DNA of 42,000 nt from Adiantum capillus-veneris (lineage: Eukaryota > Streptophyta > Polypodiopsida > Polypodiales > Pteridaceae), in the NCBI GenBank assembly GCA_014529385.2, contig CM043965.1, positions 15,382,912 to 15,424,911 on the forward strand, written 5' to 3'. Both the position numbers and the translations under genes were made by a program. Positions 21,888 to 33,331 of this stretch are shown one piece after another; within the stretch, counting starts at the first letter, position 1, and the number at the start of each line of letters is the position of its first letter. Below the pieces are notes generated by a model that saw only the letters and a program-made list of their open reading frames with translations, was not told the origin of the DNA and did not search any database.

Positions 21888-24185
21888 GTGAAACACATGT
21901 CTTGCAAAAGGTCTAAGAAGGGTAGCACCAAGAAGAAATGGTTTGACATGGAATGTAGTCAAGCCCAAAAACACTTGCTAAGATTGGATGCAATCAAAGA
22001 CAAGGAAGTTTACTTGGAATGTTCACACATACAAAGAACTTGTTCAAAAGAAGAGGAGAGGGTGGGAAGTCAGAAAACAACTTCTTTTAGCGCAAGAGAA
22101 AGCACATTCATGTGGCAAGTTTTGGCACTATCTAAAAGGCAAGCGCGTTGAGAGCTTTGGTGACTTGGCTCTTGAGGATATGTATATGCATTGCAAGAAC
22201 CTCTATGAGAAACCCAATGTTGATAAGATGGAGTATTGTAGCTCCCTTCCGTTTATGTCTCCCTTCTTTACCATTGAAGATGTATGCCGCGCGCTTGAGA
22301 AACTTGCTACTCGCAAGGCAGGTGACCTTCAAGGTTTCAAGGCTGAAATGATTAAATGGACAAGCAAGAAAACACGATATTGGATATGTGATATGTTTAA
22401 CCTTGCACTTCAGTATGGCATGCCTCATGATTGGAGTGCAAATTGGATCAAACCTTTGCACAAAGGAGGAGATGTAAACAATGTGAACAACTATCGCACT
22501 ATAATGGTTGGTTCTTTGATGGAAAAGTTATTTGGATGTATCATGGAGATGAAGATAAGTGAATGGGCTGAAAAGAATGGCAAACGTGCGCTTGGCCAAG
22601 CAGGTTTTTGAAAGCATCATAGCACTATTGATCACCTTGTCACTCTTTGAGTTCTTATGGAAGCGTCTCAATTTAAAGGAAAAAAGTTGTATTGTTGCTT
22701 TGTGGATTTCAAGAAAGCTTTTGACATGGTACCGTGAGGAAATCTTTGGAGACGTATGCAAAGCCTTCAAGTGTCGAGAGAATTTATGCATGCAGTCTTT
22801 CGCATCTACCAAAAAGTGATATGTCGATTACGTATGGGAGATGGAATTTCAGAATTTTTTGCAAGCACCATTGGTGTCAAACAAGGATGCCCATTTTCCC
22901 CAACCCTGTTTGGGCTACTCATTGATGAATTGGAATGCATGGTTCTTGATTTTATGCAGCAAGAAGGCATAGAAGAGGTTAAGATCGGAAATGCGGTGAT
23001 CATGCTTTTGCTTTATGCCGATGATGTAGTGCTCTTGGCACATACCTTAGAAGATGCACAAAAGCTTATGAGTGTCTTGGAACGCTTTTGCCTACATAGC
23101 GGCCTGATCGTGAATGGATCCAAAACCAAGGTTATGCTTGTTAAGACCCTCAATGACAAAAATCCATGCATTGTATACAACAATGAGCAACTTGAAGTGG
23201 TAGATTGCTTCAAGTACCTTGGCCTTGAGGTTCCATCCAATCATAAATGGAAGGATTGTGCAATGCATCGCTTGGAAGCAGGAAAGAGGGCTTATTATGC
23301 ATTTGAGAACATGTGCAATGCTGGAGAGATCAAGTGTTGGGCTCTCAAAAAGTACCTCTTTGACACATTGGTGACACCAGTGCTTCTTTATGGAGTGGAG
23401 GTGTGGGGTGGAAGCATCGGGAAGTCTACTTGGAAAGAGTTTGAGAATGTCCAAAAGCGTTTTCTCACCAACTTTCTCCAAGTCAAGACACAAACACCCT
23501 ACATGCTCTTACTTCTTGAGTCCGGATCTCTTCCCATTGAGGTCTTGGGCATGCGAAGGGTTGTGGAGTACATGCGTAAGACACAACGTAGCCCTTTGCA
23601 TCGACTTCCTAGAATCGCATATGAAGCAAGTCAAAAGGTTCAAAAGACATGCAAGAGAAAAATACTAAGTTCCGGGTGGATGCTTGACATCAAGAAATGG
23701 TTTGGAAGATGGGATTCATGTCACTTGGTCAAGGATGCATCGATCGACTCCCAAGTTAATGAGGCCTTCTTACAACGCCAATGTATCACGGCTTGGGAGA
23801 AATCCGGAGGTTCTCTTTCAGCCATTACACCACACACGTTGCCCCAAACTACAAATCTCTCTTCTTCTCCGAACAAGATAACCGAACCCATCCCTACATC
23901 CTTGAGCCCATCCCATTGAGTGCGTTCCGCACCATTGCCTCCATTCGTCTTAGCTCCCATTCTCTACGTTGCGAGACAGGACGTTGGGGCACTGGTGAGG
24001 AGTGTCATCGACTTTGCACCTTATGCCCTTGTCAAGTGCAAGAGAGTGAGTACCACACACTACTTGAGTGCTCAGCTTTTGACCACATTAGGTCCTCTTT
24101 TCCCCATATATTCATCCATGAGTTCTCCCTACATACCTTCCTCTCCCAACCACGATGTGGAGTCTCTATTGTGACGCTCATTTAA
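21888..24185 (+). pseudogene. LINE ORF2 fragment: reverse transcriptase and C-terminal zinc motif
   Basis: Starting after the endonuclease, the coding signal includes KKWFDMECSQA (linker), WIKPLHKGGD...NNYRTI (RT motif 1-2 region), CFVDFKKAFD (motif A Asp, about 22697-22726), GVKQGCPFSPTLFGLLID (motif B), and LLYADDVVLL with the catalytic Y-A-D-D (about 23009-23038). Further on are VDCFKYLGLEV, LLYGVEVWGG and a C-terminal CTLCPC...H...C motif near 24020-24075. The frame breaks at a TGA at 22609-22611, by shifts before 22756, and again near 23800. RT of this kind primes on nicked target DNA. The copy is inactive. Confidence 0.92.
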
Positions 24186-24290
24186 GCCATTTTTGAGCAT
24201 CGAGAGTCACTTATGACCTCCACTCACACCACGTGACATGTTCATTTGGTCCCATAGGTCATATTTGACCTTCGAGGACGATAATAGAAC

Positions 24291-24332
24291 TATCTATCTA
24301 TATATCTATCTATATATATATATATATATATC
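24291..24332. repeat. LINE 3' tail, TATC/TA simple repeat
   Basis: CTATCTATCTATATATCTATC passes into (TA)n immediately before LTR sequence resumes. Confidence 0.85.
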
Positions 24333-24492
24333 TCAAAAGTATTTTTCATGCCAAGTTAATTAAGTATAATGGTTATGTTGCTACTGCTAATTAAGTTCAC
24401 TCTCTATATTCTCAAAGTAGTCTCACAAAAATGCTCACTCTAATTCTCTTAATTCCGCTATTCTCAAAGTTTATAAGCCATTTTCATTACAT

Positions 24493-24504
24493 TGGTATCA
24501 GAGC
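24493..24504 (+). other. Primer binding site, initiator Met tRNA
   Basis: TGGTATCAGAGC, the standard plant primer site complementary to the 3' end of initiator tRNA-Met, lies one base after the LTR terminus CA. It fixes the LTR boundary for the whole LTR family in this window. Confidence 0.93.
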
Positions 24505-24901
24505 TATTGGTTTCTCTTTTCTTGCTTAAGAAGAGAGGTCCTCAAGTTGTCCATGAAAGGTTGGGCCTGTTCATTGCAATAGGGTAAGTGGGACATGGGT
24601 CCATTATCTTGGTTGAGAAGGACTTAGTTTGAGGTATACCGTTGGGAACTATAGTCTTAATAATAGAGCCTTTCGGGGCTTGCCTTTGGCTTAACCATTA
24701 TTGAGCTATGAGCAAGCTCAATAGGAACCATAATCAACTGAGCAATGTTAGACCCTCTTCACTAGTCTTTGCAATCAACAGTGTCAAAACCACGGGTGTG
24801 GCTGTTTGAGAACTAATTTTCAAAGGTAAAGAAGAGTAGCGACTAAGGTTTTTGAGGGTACCAAAGCACAAAGTAATTTTATACATAAGTGTAATTAGCA
24901 T

Positions 24902-26325
24902 GGCTGACAATAACCAAGAGAGTAGAATGAACATTGATAACTTTGATTTTGCACATGAAGGTGTTGCCCCCGTGTTTGTTAATTACCTTGTTACTAGGTT
25001 GCATCAAGCTTTGGGCAGCCCGACTTTGCAAGACAAATTTATCCAGCAACTTCGTGCTTATGGGATTTCCCTTCCTCTACAAGAGGAGAGAGACCTTAGG
25101 AGGCCTCTTGATGAGACTCCCAAAAGAAGACTCTCTCCCATAAGAGAGGAGGAATCCAAAGAACAAGAAATAAGAGAATCCCTAAGTACCTCTGAAGCTG
25201 TGGCTCCACGAAGACGGCGGACTAGACGGTCGCCAACTCCTCCCAAGAGGAAACAACCAACACATAGTCCTTCTCCTCGTCACTCCAAAAGGGAAGAGAG
25301 GAAACAAAGGGAGAAAAAGGCAAGAAAGAGGTCACCCTCTTCTCCTTCTTCTTCACCTTCCTCCTCTTTCGATGAAAGCAATAGCTATTCTCCTAGAGAA
25401 TACAAGAGGAGAGAACATCAAAAATCTTACCCTGCATGGCGAAGGTCCCAAAAGCTCAAGAAGTTCAAAGAGGGAGGAAAGAGTATCTCTTTTCTCACCT
25501 ATGATGGCACCTTTGGTGCTACCGACAAAGTATTGGCCTTCATCCAGCAATTTGACGTGGCCTTTGGAGACAAGGTCTTCACAGAGTCCTCTAAGCTACG
25601 TCATGTAGTTATGCACTTCCAAAAGTCTGCTCCTCAATGGTGGGCTAGCCTTTGTGGCAACGGCGAGGCCCCAAAGACATGGAAAACTCTACGAGTTTCC
25701 ATCAGGAAGTGATTCCTTGCAAGCGATACAAAGGACAAGGTGCTTATCGAATGGCGACTTGAAGCTGCTCTCCAACGAGTCTATCCACAAATATGTGGAG
25801 AAGTTTTGGGATTTACATCTCAAGGCTACTGTCTTTCAAAAGATAGACTTTACTGAGAAAAAGCAACAATTTTGTGCTGGATTACCTAAAGAGATGACTG
25901 AGTACATCAACTCTAAACGACCTTGTTCTATCACCGAAGTAATCCACCACACTATGGTTGCTTTGCACATCAATTTTCAACAAGGGGCTAGAAGGAATGC
26001 CAAGCCCATGGAAAGCAAAGACAAAAGTGATGCAAAGGGGAAAACCAATGCCCAAAATTATTCCCAAGGAAATTCCAACAACAACAACAACAACCATCAG
26101 TCCAAGGAGAAGGGCGTTAACAAAGGTAAAAATAAATTCTCTCTTGAAGATCTTGAAGCTTTTTGTAAGGACCACAAATGTTTTGAGTGTGGGGAGCAAG
26201 GACATGGCTATCATTCTTGCCCCAAGAGAAATGCCCGCAATCAAATTCCTAGAGCTTCCATGAAGCTCCAAAAGAGGATTCTCATTGCAAAGGATTACCT
26301 CTCTCCTATGCTTGGGGAAAGGTAA
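24902..26325 (+). pseudogene. gag: Gypsy gag of element D
   Basis: ATG 24902 (MADNNQESRMNIDNFD) follows a 400-bp leader after the primer site. The N-terminal part is followed by a long Arg/Lys/Ser/Pro-rich region (about residues 75-180 from this ATG) and a retrotransposon-gag core (FLTYDGTFGATDKVLAFI, QWWASL, YVEKFWDLH, FCAGLP). Then come an Asn-rich stretch and a CCHC zinc knuckle CFECGEQGHGYHSC near 26179-26220. A TGA at 25710-25712 and a frame change near 25755-25770 split it. The frame ends at 26323-26325. The very basic region is unlike the gag of the Tat element. Confidence 0.87.
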
Positions 26326-26990
26326 GGGAGCATGATGCACTCATCATGTTTGACCCTGGCTGAGTACTCACAAATTCATATCAACACTAAGTTGGGCATT
26401 CAAGCTTTTGAGATGGGAGATACTATAACTACCGATGCATCTTTGAAGGGATATCAAGCCTTTGTTACTCCCTTGATTGGGAAGTTGAGGCTTCATGTCC
26501 AAAGCTACGTCAACAAAGAATACTTTTTCATCTCTCCTCTCCAACATGAGGATGTTATCCTAGGGGCACAATGGTTCAACCGCATGGCTGCCAACGTGAA
26601 GTTCCATGAAAGGAGAGTCTACTTCACCTATAGGAAAAGATCATGTATATAGATGCTAGTGAGTCTGGTCGTACTATACCACTTGTAAATCCTCCTACTT
26701 TTGATAAATCAATGAAAAGTTCAGTTTTTGCGTACATGATTTTTTTCAAAGAGTCCCTAAAAGGTCCCAATGTCTCATCAAATGTAAATGGTAGGAATCA
26801 ATACGAGTTAGACTTGTCTAATTTTCTAAATGGATTCCAGGATGTGTTCATCGATGATATCCCTATGGACTTACCTCCAAAATGAGGAGATGATGACCAT
26901 CGAATTGAGCTCCTACTAGAAGCTCACCACCTAACAAGCCTCCTTATTGAGTTTCCCAATCTCAACAAGAGGAGATCGCAAACAAATGTA
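26290..26990 (+). pseudogene. Protease and pre-RT region of element D
   Basis: A frame reaching LIMFDPG at 26340-26360 gives a D-P-G active-site-like triplet, immediately followed by a TGA. The 106-codon ORF from 26332 then carries the retropepsin body (KLGIQAFEMGD, then HEDVILGAQWF near its end). A third frame (26643-26885) shows LSNFLNGFQDVFIDDIP, the typical segment just before gypsy RT. Frames differ and stops occur, so it is inactive. Homology fades by about 26990, before any RT motif. Confidence 0.75.
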
Positions 26991-27650
26991 AAGCTAAAGT
27001 GGAACTTCCACCGACTAGCAAAGAAGGTGTGACATCATATGCCTCTACATCAAACAACCCTCATGGATCAGCTTCTTCAAGCAAGACAGGCTTTCAAAAC
27101 TTCAAGTCAATTGCTGATTAACTAAAACCTCTAAGGAGCGACCCAGAAAAGCAAAGGCATATTAGCCAATGTACTCAAGAAATCAAAGGAAGGTCAAGAA
27201 AGTGTTTGTTTCGAGCAATTTAGTCAAAGTCAATGATCCGGTTTGGATTGAAGACAAGAAATCGACACAAAAAGACAAACACATGGGATGGATAACATCA
27301 CAATGGAGCTTAAGAACATGAGTACTATGGAGGTAATATATCGATATGGGTGCCAAAACCATAGGTTAGAGCATATGAAGTAATGTCAAGTCCCTCCTAG
27401 GAAAGAAGGCCCACAAGGTATCAACTTCGACAATATTCTAGGATACCTAAGAAGCAGGTATACAATAGAACAACATCAAAAGATACTAAAGTTAACCACA
27501 ACTCTCAAGAGGATACATAACAAAGACGGATATCAAAGAATCTTCCTCTTAGACAAGGATTCTACACAGGTTATACAAAGATTTGACTACTACCAGTCAA
27601 CCACAAGCCAATTGCAACTACATTAGACTTGCATGAAGATCTCAAGAGCT
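26990..27650 (+). pseudogene. Decayed gag-like coding sequence
   Basis: Stretches of open frame such as ELPPTSKEGVTSYAS (from about 27000), SSNLVKVNDPVWIEDKKS (about 27210) and CQNHRLEHMK followed by a Cys (about 27350) resemble a gag linker and a damaged zinc knuckle. The knuckle spacing is not canonical. This may be the rest of the gag target split by element D, or a separate remnant; confidence is low. Confidence 0.35.
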
Positions 27651-28933
27651 CAACAAGACCTAGAGCAAGGCAAAGTCAACAAAGGAGATACAAAGGTCAT
27701 AAGAGATTTGGATTCCTAAGTCTTCGAGGAAGTCCTACATCCATCACAATCATGGTTGTAAGGGTCATACACCACAAGCCAAGTCGATAAATTAAAGGAT
27801 TTTAATGGGAGATAACTCCTATATCATAAAGATAAAGTCTTACTGACATATCTAGGATCTATAAACAACAACTTTTTTTCCACATTGAAGAGGCCCGGCC
27901 GCTATTCATAAAGACTTAAATGTGATATGAGACTTATTCTTAACTAACAAGTAGACTTGTGAAAAGTACCCAACTAATCGAGTCCACCCATTCGTAGACA
28001 TAGTTCCATTTGGATACTAGTCTCCCACTCTCCACACCACACTCATCCATTCCTCGTTCTTTTAATTACTAGAACATTGTTTTACATGTACAAACATGGT
28101 TCCTTTATTAGTCCCAGGCACAAGTTCTTTTATGCATCCCTTCAAACATCACTCAAACAATTCTTGCTCAAACATAGTCTAATGAGGACAGTCCTATATC
28201 TCAATAGAAAGAATTATTCAATTTTCTTGTGAGTTTGCTGCTATTCGCATACTTTCTTTGTCTAACCAAAAAAACCTTTGCAAAGGATTTACTTATTCTC
28301 TTAACAACAAATTGTGAAAACTTCCCCAATCGCTAGCTGTGAGGGGGCATCTCGCTAACTGCAAGGCATCTTGCCAACCGCAAGGAACAAAAAGAGAGTT
28401 GATAACCTCAACTTATTCTCTACTAGTCGCGGGAGTTCCAGCTGGAAGCAAGATATTCCTTCAACTATCGTTCTCTTTAAGTGATTCTTCAAACATGATC
28501 CACTAACTCCTAATATCAAACAGTAACAATTTATCATACAATTTTTTCACTACTCTATAAAATCATATGCTTGTTTCTTGTGATACAATCACGTTTCTTG
28601 GACGGTTTAAGGGGATTCCTAGGCTTCACTTACCAGGTCAGCATGTATAATGATGCATAATTATAAATTTACCTTACCAAATTAACAACATGTTCAACTA
28701 CCTCACGCATTGGAGGTCGGATGGCTGTAATTTCTTCTACAACTGATATCTCCGCTTGAGCTACAATTGGACAAGTTCATTCCTTCCTTGTGTACCTACT
28801 TTGGGGGTGGAAAGACAGGAGCATCTTTGGAGCTTCTTGTCACTTGCTTTGGGGCCATCGTCTCGAGATAGAGAAGAGGGACAAATTTTCCATGAAAAGC
28901 AGAGTTATTGCTCCTTGCTTGCCGAGAAGATGG

Positions 28934-28935
<2 letters not shown>
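27651..28935. other. No gene seen
   Basis: Unassigned sequence. A small two-copy repeat (CATCTCGCTAACTGCAAGG / CATCTTGCCAACCGCAAGG) lies near 28348-28386. No coding family recognised. Confidence 0.5.

Positions 28936-28989
<54 letters not shown>
28936..28989. repeat. (GA)n microsatellite
   Basis: About 27 GA units; overlapping open frames are repeat artefacts. Confidence 0.96.
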
Positions 28990-28991
<2 letters not shown>

Positions 28992-29390
28992 CTACAATCC
29001 GAGGAACAACACGACGGTGGTAGAGATGGAGTCGGAGTTGGAGATGGAGATGGAGTTAGAAATGGAGATGGGTTGAGGGTGAGAGCTGGAGGCAGAGGTT
29101 GAGGGAGAGAAGATACCTCCATCGTCAAGGTAAGAGAGCTTCCATTTTTTAAAGCTTCTATGTGTGTATTGAAACTGAGAGAAGAGGGGCCTTTCTATAG
29201 GTTCTCAAGGGAAAAAGAAAGCGCTAAACATAGTGAAAATCAGGAAGTTAAGTTCATGCACATTCATGACTTTTCTGTGTGCACAATCCTCAATGCGCGA
29301 TTTAGAAGACTCTAATTTTAGGAGAAAATTCTCTATTATGAAGAAAAAGAGGAAAAGAAAGATCTTATCTTATCTTACCTCTTTAGCCTC
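28990..29390. other. No gene seen
   Basis: A GAGATGGAGTTGGAGATGG-type purine-rich stretch, then unassigned sequence up to the solo LTR. The last five bases (GCCTC) are the target duplication of LTR B. Confidence 0.5.
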
Positions 29391-30974
29391 TGTCATAATA
29401 ATCAATATCTAATTCTCCTAAATGATTTCTCATGTTAAACTGATCATTTAATATGGGGAAGTGCCAGGGGAGAAAAAGCTAGAATATTGGTTAAGCTAGC
29501 AGACCGTCCATAGTAGGGATCCAAAGGAGGGAAAATAGGGATCCAAAGGGAGGGCTATCTTCAAAAGAGCCATGTGCAACAATGGGCTAAAAAGACCCTA
29601 AGGTTCAGCCCATTAAGACTTCCAAAATGCTAAGGTTCCAAAATTCAAAGGTTGTGTCCAAAGGTCAACCATGGGGGATTTGGATGCTTTGTGTGTGTCA
29701 AAAAAGTCTTTACGAATCCCTACTTAGGAGGGGGTGAGCCTTGCTTGTAGGGGATGAGAGAGAAAGTCACACACAGACACACACACACACAAGCTCCCTT
29801 TACACAAAGGGAATGAGGGACACATGTCAGCTCCCTAGCCTAGATTCCCACAAGGTGTACCCAATTCCTATTGGATGGCCTTGAAGGTGGACCAATGAGA
29901 ATTAGGCTAGAGTAAATTTGGTTTAATTAATTTAAAAACACTTAATAAAAGAACCAATGAGAATTAATCCCTCTAGAAGACAATTGGAAAGTCTCCCAAG
30001 GGGTCCAATGAGCATTCAACAGCCAATGACTAGCCTGATTCCTATTGGCCAGGAGGCAAAGGGGTCCCATGAGAGTTTAGTTGATTTATTAAATTACCTA
30101 AATCTCTCACAAAAGGGGAAAGGGAGACACATGTCAGAAGGCTATCACTTATGTTGCTTAAATGTCATTGGCTAGCCCTAGGGAGGTCCAATGAGAGGGT
30201 AGCATGAGCAAATAGCAAGAGGGGTCGACCAAGAGAGAGAGGGGGATGATTTTTGCAAGGCATTATCACACACACACTCACACAATCTCATGTGTGAAGT
30301 AAAGAAGACTCTCTCTCCTTCTCAAGCTTTGATAGAAAGCTTACCACCTACTCCAAGCTTGTGATAAGAGAGGCCTACAACTCTTGGCTTTGTGATGCAA
30401 ATTTAACCAAGAGCCAAGATTCAATGCATGCTTGTCTCCTCTACCATGCTAATTACTAAGCTAAGCTATGATAATATGAGTGAATATGTGAGGAGATGTA
30501 CATCTTTCTCGTAAGACTACTCCTTCCTCTCAATCTACTCTCATACCCTGCTAGCTCTCACCATCTTCGAAGGTGTGTGAGGTCTTGGGTCTGAGACCGG
30601 GGAGAATTGATGTTGTGTTTGATAATTGTTTTGCTTAGTGCATGAAGATTCCATCTTCATTGCACTAGCTAGTCTTGAAGGAACACAAAGAATTGTATTG
30701 TACAGTGTCTCTCTTGATGGGAGAAACCATAATACAAAGCCTTTTGGAGGGGGGACTGGCTCCATGTAAATCCGGTCCTCAAATGTTGTCAATAGCTTAA
30801 TTTCTCTCTCTTTTGAAAGTATTGTTGATGCTATCTAACTAGTGTTATGCTTTTTGTTGCTCTCTCCACCCAAGCACTCTTGTAATTCTCATTAGGAATC
30901 TATTCTAATGAAATGCCCACTATGTTCATGTTAATTTCTGCTACACACAAGTTTTTAGGCCATTAAATGTTACA
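29391..30974 (+). mobile_element. Solo LTR (copy B), intact ends, duplication GCCTC
   Basis: It starts TGTCATAATA and ends AAATGTTACA; GCCTC flanks both sides (29386-29390, 30975-30979). It is colinear with copy A but lacks the 685-bp MITE-like insertion, so it shows the empty site. No internal coding sequence adjoins it, which defines it as solo. Confidence 0.93.
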
Positions 30975-31734
30975 GCCTCTCTAATAATACTCTTTCTTTC
31001 CTAGAAATGCTCTTTCTCTTTTAGAGACACTCTTCCTTTCAAAAGAAACACTTTTTCTTTTCTAAAACTACTCTTCCTCTGCTAAAACTTAGCCAAAACT
31101 TTCTCTTTCTTTCTTATGGGTCAACTCTTATACTCAACCCTAGTCTTGAGGCATTAAATTCCTCCTAACCTTAGAAAATTCTCCTTCCCAACTTTTTATT
31201 GAGATAAATTTAAGTATGTTACAAGAATCATACGTACAGTACATTGTTCTGTACTGAAAAAAAAATTCAAATACCTAAAAATACTTACCATTGGAAAAAA
31301 TACCCAAGTACTAGACCTTACGCCCCCAATTCAACGTAAGATGGAGCTAGCTAGCCTATTGCATTTCATGATTGTACTTCCCTGACCATGTACATGTAAA
31401 CCCATACTCCCTAGAGATAGAGCAATAGAGTGTGTACTTCATGATTGTACTTTCTTGACCATATAGCTGTACATCCATACCCCCTAGAGATAAGAGCGAC
31501 CAAGTGTGCTCTCTACACATGAGATTACAGCTCTCCATGAGTTTGTTCTGCTCTCTCTAGAGACTCAAATTTTAGCAAAGTTTTAACAAAGACCACTATC
31601 ACTCATTGAGAGGCCCTAAAGCCCCCAAATTTACTTGCCAAAAGGCTAAATGAGGCGCACAACTGGCAAAACTTCATATAAAAAAATAACCTATACAAAA
31701 CGTTCGATACATATAGATCCGTAGAGTACATTCA
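30975..31734. other. Spacer between oppositely oriented LTRs, no gene seen
   Basis: The left half is rich in CTCTTTCT-like pyrimidine repeats. A two-copy 73-bp repeat lies at 31365-31510. No family recognised. Confidence 0.55.
31365..31510. repeat. Tandem repeat, 2 x 73 bp
   Basis: Copies start TTCATGATTGTACTT at 31365 and 31438; both contain CTAGAGATA near the end, with moderate divergence. Confidence 0.8.
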
Positions 31735-33095
31735 TGTAACATTTAATGGCCTAGTAACTTGTGTGAGTGAAAAATAGCATGAATATAGTGATCATTTCAT
31801 TAGAATAGATTCCTAATGAGCATAGCAAGAGTGCTTGAGTGGAGAGAGCAACAAAAAGCATACCTAGTTAGATAGGCATGAACAATACTTCAAAAGAGAG
31901 AGAAATTAATCTATTGAAAACAGGTGAGGACCGGATTTACATGGAGCCGGTCCCCCCGCCAAAAGGCTTTATATTATAGGTTTCCCCCATCAAGGGAGAC
32001 ATTTTACAATACAATTCTTTGTGTTCCTTCAATCACTAGCTAGTGCAATGAAGATGGAAGCTTCAAGCACTCAACAAACACTTATAAAACACAACATCAA
32101 TTCCCTCACGGTCTCAAACCCAAGACCTCACACACCTTCGAAGATGGTGAGAGCTAGCGGGGTATGAGAGTAGATTGAGAGGAAGGAGTAGTCTTACAAG
32201 AAAGAAGTATATCTTCTCACATAATCACTCATAAAAGCTTAGCATAGCTTAGTAATTAGCATGGTAGAGAAGATGAGCAAGCATTGAAGCTTGGCTCTTG
32301 GTTGGATTTGCATCACAAAGCCAAGATTTGTTGGTGTAGGCCTCCCTCCTCACAAGCTTGGAGTAGATGATGAGCTTTTCACTAAAGCTTGAGGTGATAG
32401 CGTTGTGATATGTGTCCCCATTTCCCCTTTTGTGAGAGCTTTAGGTAATTAAGTAATGCAACTAAACTCTCATTGGACCCCTTTGCCTTCTGGCCAATAG
32501 GAAGTAGGCAAGCCATTGGGCTGCTGAATGCTCATTAGACCCCTTGGGAGACTATCCAATAGTCTTCTTGAGAGCTTAATTCTTATTGGTTCTTTTATTA
32601 AGTTTTTTTAAATGAATTAAACTAGATTTACTCTAGCCTAATTCTCATCGGGGGCAATTGGGCTAGGGAGCTGACATGTGTCCCCTATTCCCTTTGTGTA
32701 AAGGGAGCCTATGAGTGTGTGTGTTTCTCTCTCATCCCCTACTTACAGGGCTCTCCCCCTAGGGTCGTGAAATTTTTTTGGCACACTCACTAAGAGTCCA
32801 ATTTTACTAAGCTTGACCATTAGACACGACCTTTGAATTTTGGAACCTTAGCATTTTGGAAGTCTTAATGGGCTGAACTGAACCTTAGGGTCTTTAAATC
32901 CATTGTTGCACATTGCTCTTTTGCAGATGGCCCCCCCTTTGGATCCATATTTTCCCTCCTTTGGATCCCTAGTGTGGTCGGTCTACCAGCTTAACCAATA
33001 TTCTAGCTTTTTCTCCCTTGGCACTTCCCCATATTAAATGATCAGTTTAACATGAGAAAATAATTCAAGGGAATTAGATAATAGTTATTATGACA
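31735..33095 (-). mobile_element. Solo LTR (copy C), minus strand
   Basis: On the minus strand it starts TGTCATAATAAC (33095 downward) and ends AAATGTTACA (31735). It is similar to copies A and B but shorter (1361 bp), with internal deletions. Flanking pentamers (ATTCA left, TTCCA right) do not match cleanly, so either the duplication has decayed or recombination changed one side. Confidence 0.88.
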
Positions 33096-33139
33096 TTCCA
33101 TATGGTATAAACTATTTATATGTATGTACAAAAGCAACC

Positions 33140-33331
33140 TTGTTGCAAGTGGTGGCAAGCACAGTGATGGAGATAGAATCCTATGCTTCATTTTATGAGA
33201 GTGTGCCCAAAAGCTTGTTCCACCCACCTAAACCACTGATACCAATGGGTGAAGACAATAGTTCTCGCATCAACCTCACAAGGAAATCTCTTGATGAAAT
33301 AGATGAGGACATGGACATAACTCATTCTTAG
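33140..33331 (+). CDS. Unknown 63-codon ORF
   Basis: The frame is open upstream to about the LTR C boundary and codes for a non-repetitive, acidic-ending peptide (SLFHPPKPLIPMGEDN, DEIDEDMDITHS). About 100 bp further, a frame from MFIGRDNFLWHYL (about 33439) is open except for one stop. Both could belong to a decayed gene. No family recognised. Confidence 0.25.
   Translation: MLQVVASTVMEIESYASFYESVPKSLFHPPKPLIPMGEDNSSRINLTRKSLDEIDEDMDITHS

Larger units (their letters stand above)
21860..24332 (+). mobile_element. 5'-truncated L1-like LINE inside LTR D
   Basis: It carries the endonuclease-RT linker, RT, a C-terminal CCHC-type motif, a short 3' UTR and an AT-rich TATC/TA simple tail (24291-24332), the usual signature of a LINE 3' end. 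The endonuclease domain is missing, as in typical 5' truncation by incomplete reverse transcription. No clear target duplication was found; about 40 bp of LTR present in solo copy A at this place appears lost. Confidence 0.85.
20615..24491 (+). repeat. 5' LTR of gypsy element D, interrupted by a LINE
   Basis: It starts TGTCATAAAA and ends TTTTCATTACA one base before the primer site. Left part (20615 to about 21859) shares with solo LTRs the start, a GGGGAAAGGGGGACAC block, a GGTCGACCAAG block and an AATCCGGTCCTCA block. Homology resumes at about 24331 with AAGTATTTTTCATGCC. The intervening 2.47 kb is LINE sequence. Confidence 0.8.
20615..26990 (+). mobile_element. Second gypsy element (D): LTR, primer site, gag, protease; 3' part lost
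   Basis: In order: 5' LTR (20615-24491, with a LINE inside), initiator-Met primer site (24493), gag, and protease region, ending in the segment that precedes RT. No RT, integrase or 3' LTR was found, and no polypurine tract. Its LTR ends are related to the solo LTR family (copies A to C). Lineage below gypsy cannot be fixed without RT; an initiator-Met primer site is common in chromoviruses. Confidence 0.78.

Noticed and set aside
28756-29128. Overlapping frames with Arg-Glu or Ser-Leu runs
   Set aside because: Dominated by the GA microsatellite; flanking parts show no recognised domain.
29391-30974. 3' LTR partner of gypsy element D
   Set aside because: It has its own exact GCCTC duplication on both sides and no polypurine tract upstream, so it is a solo LTR. 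LTR D is also clearly more diverged.
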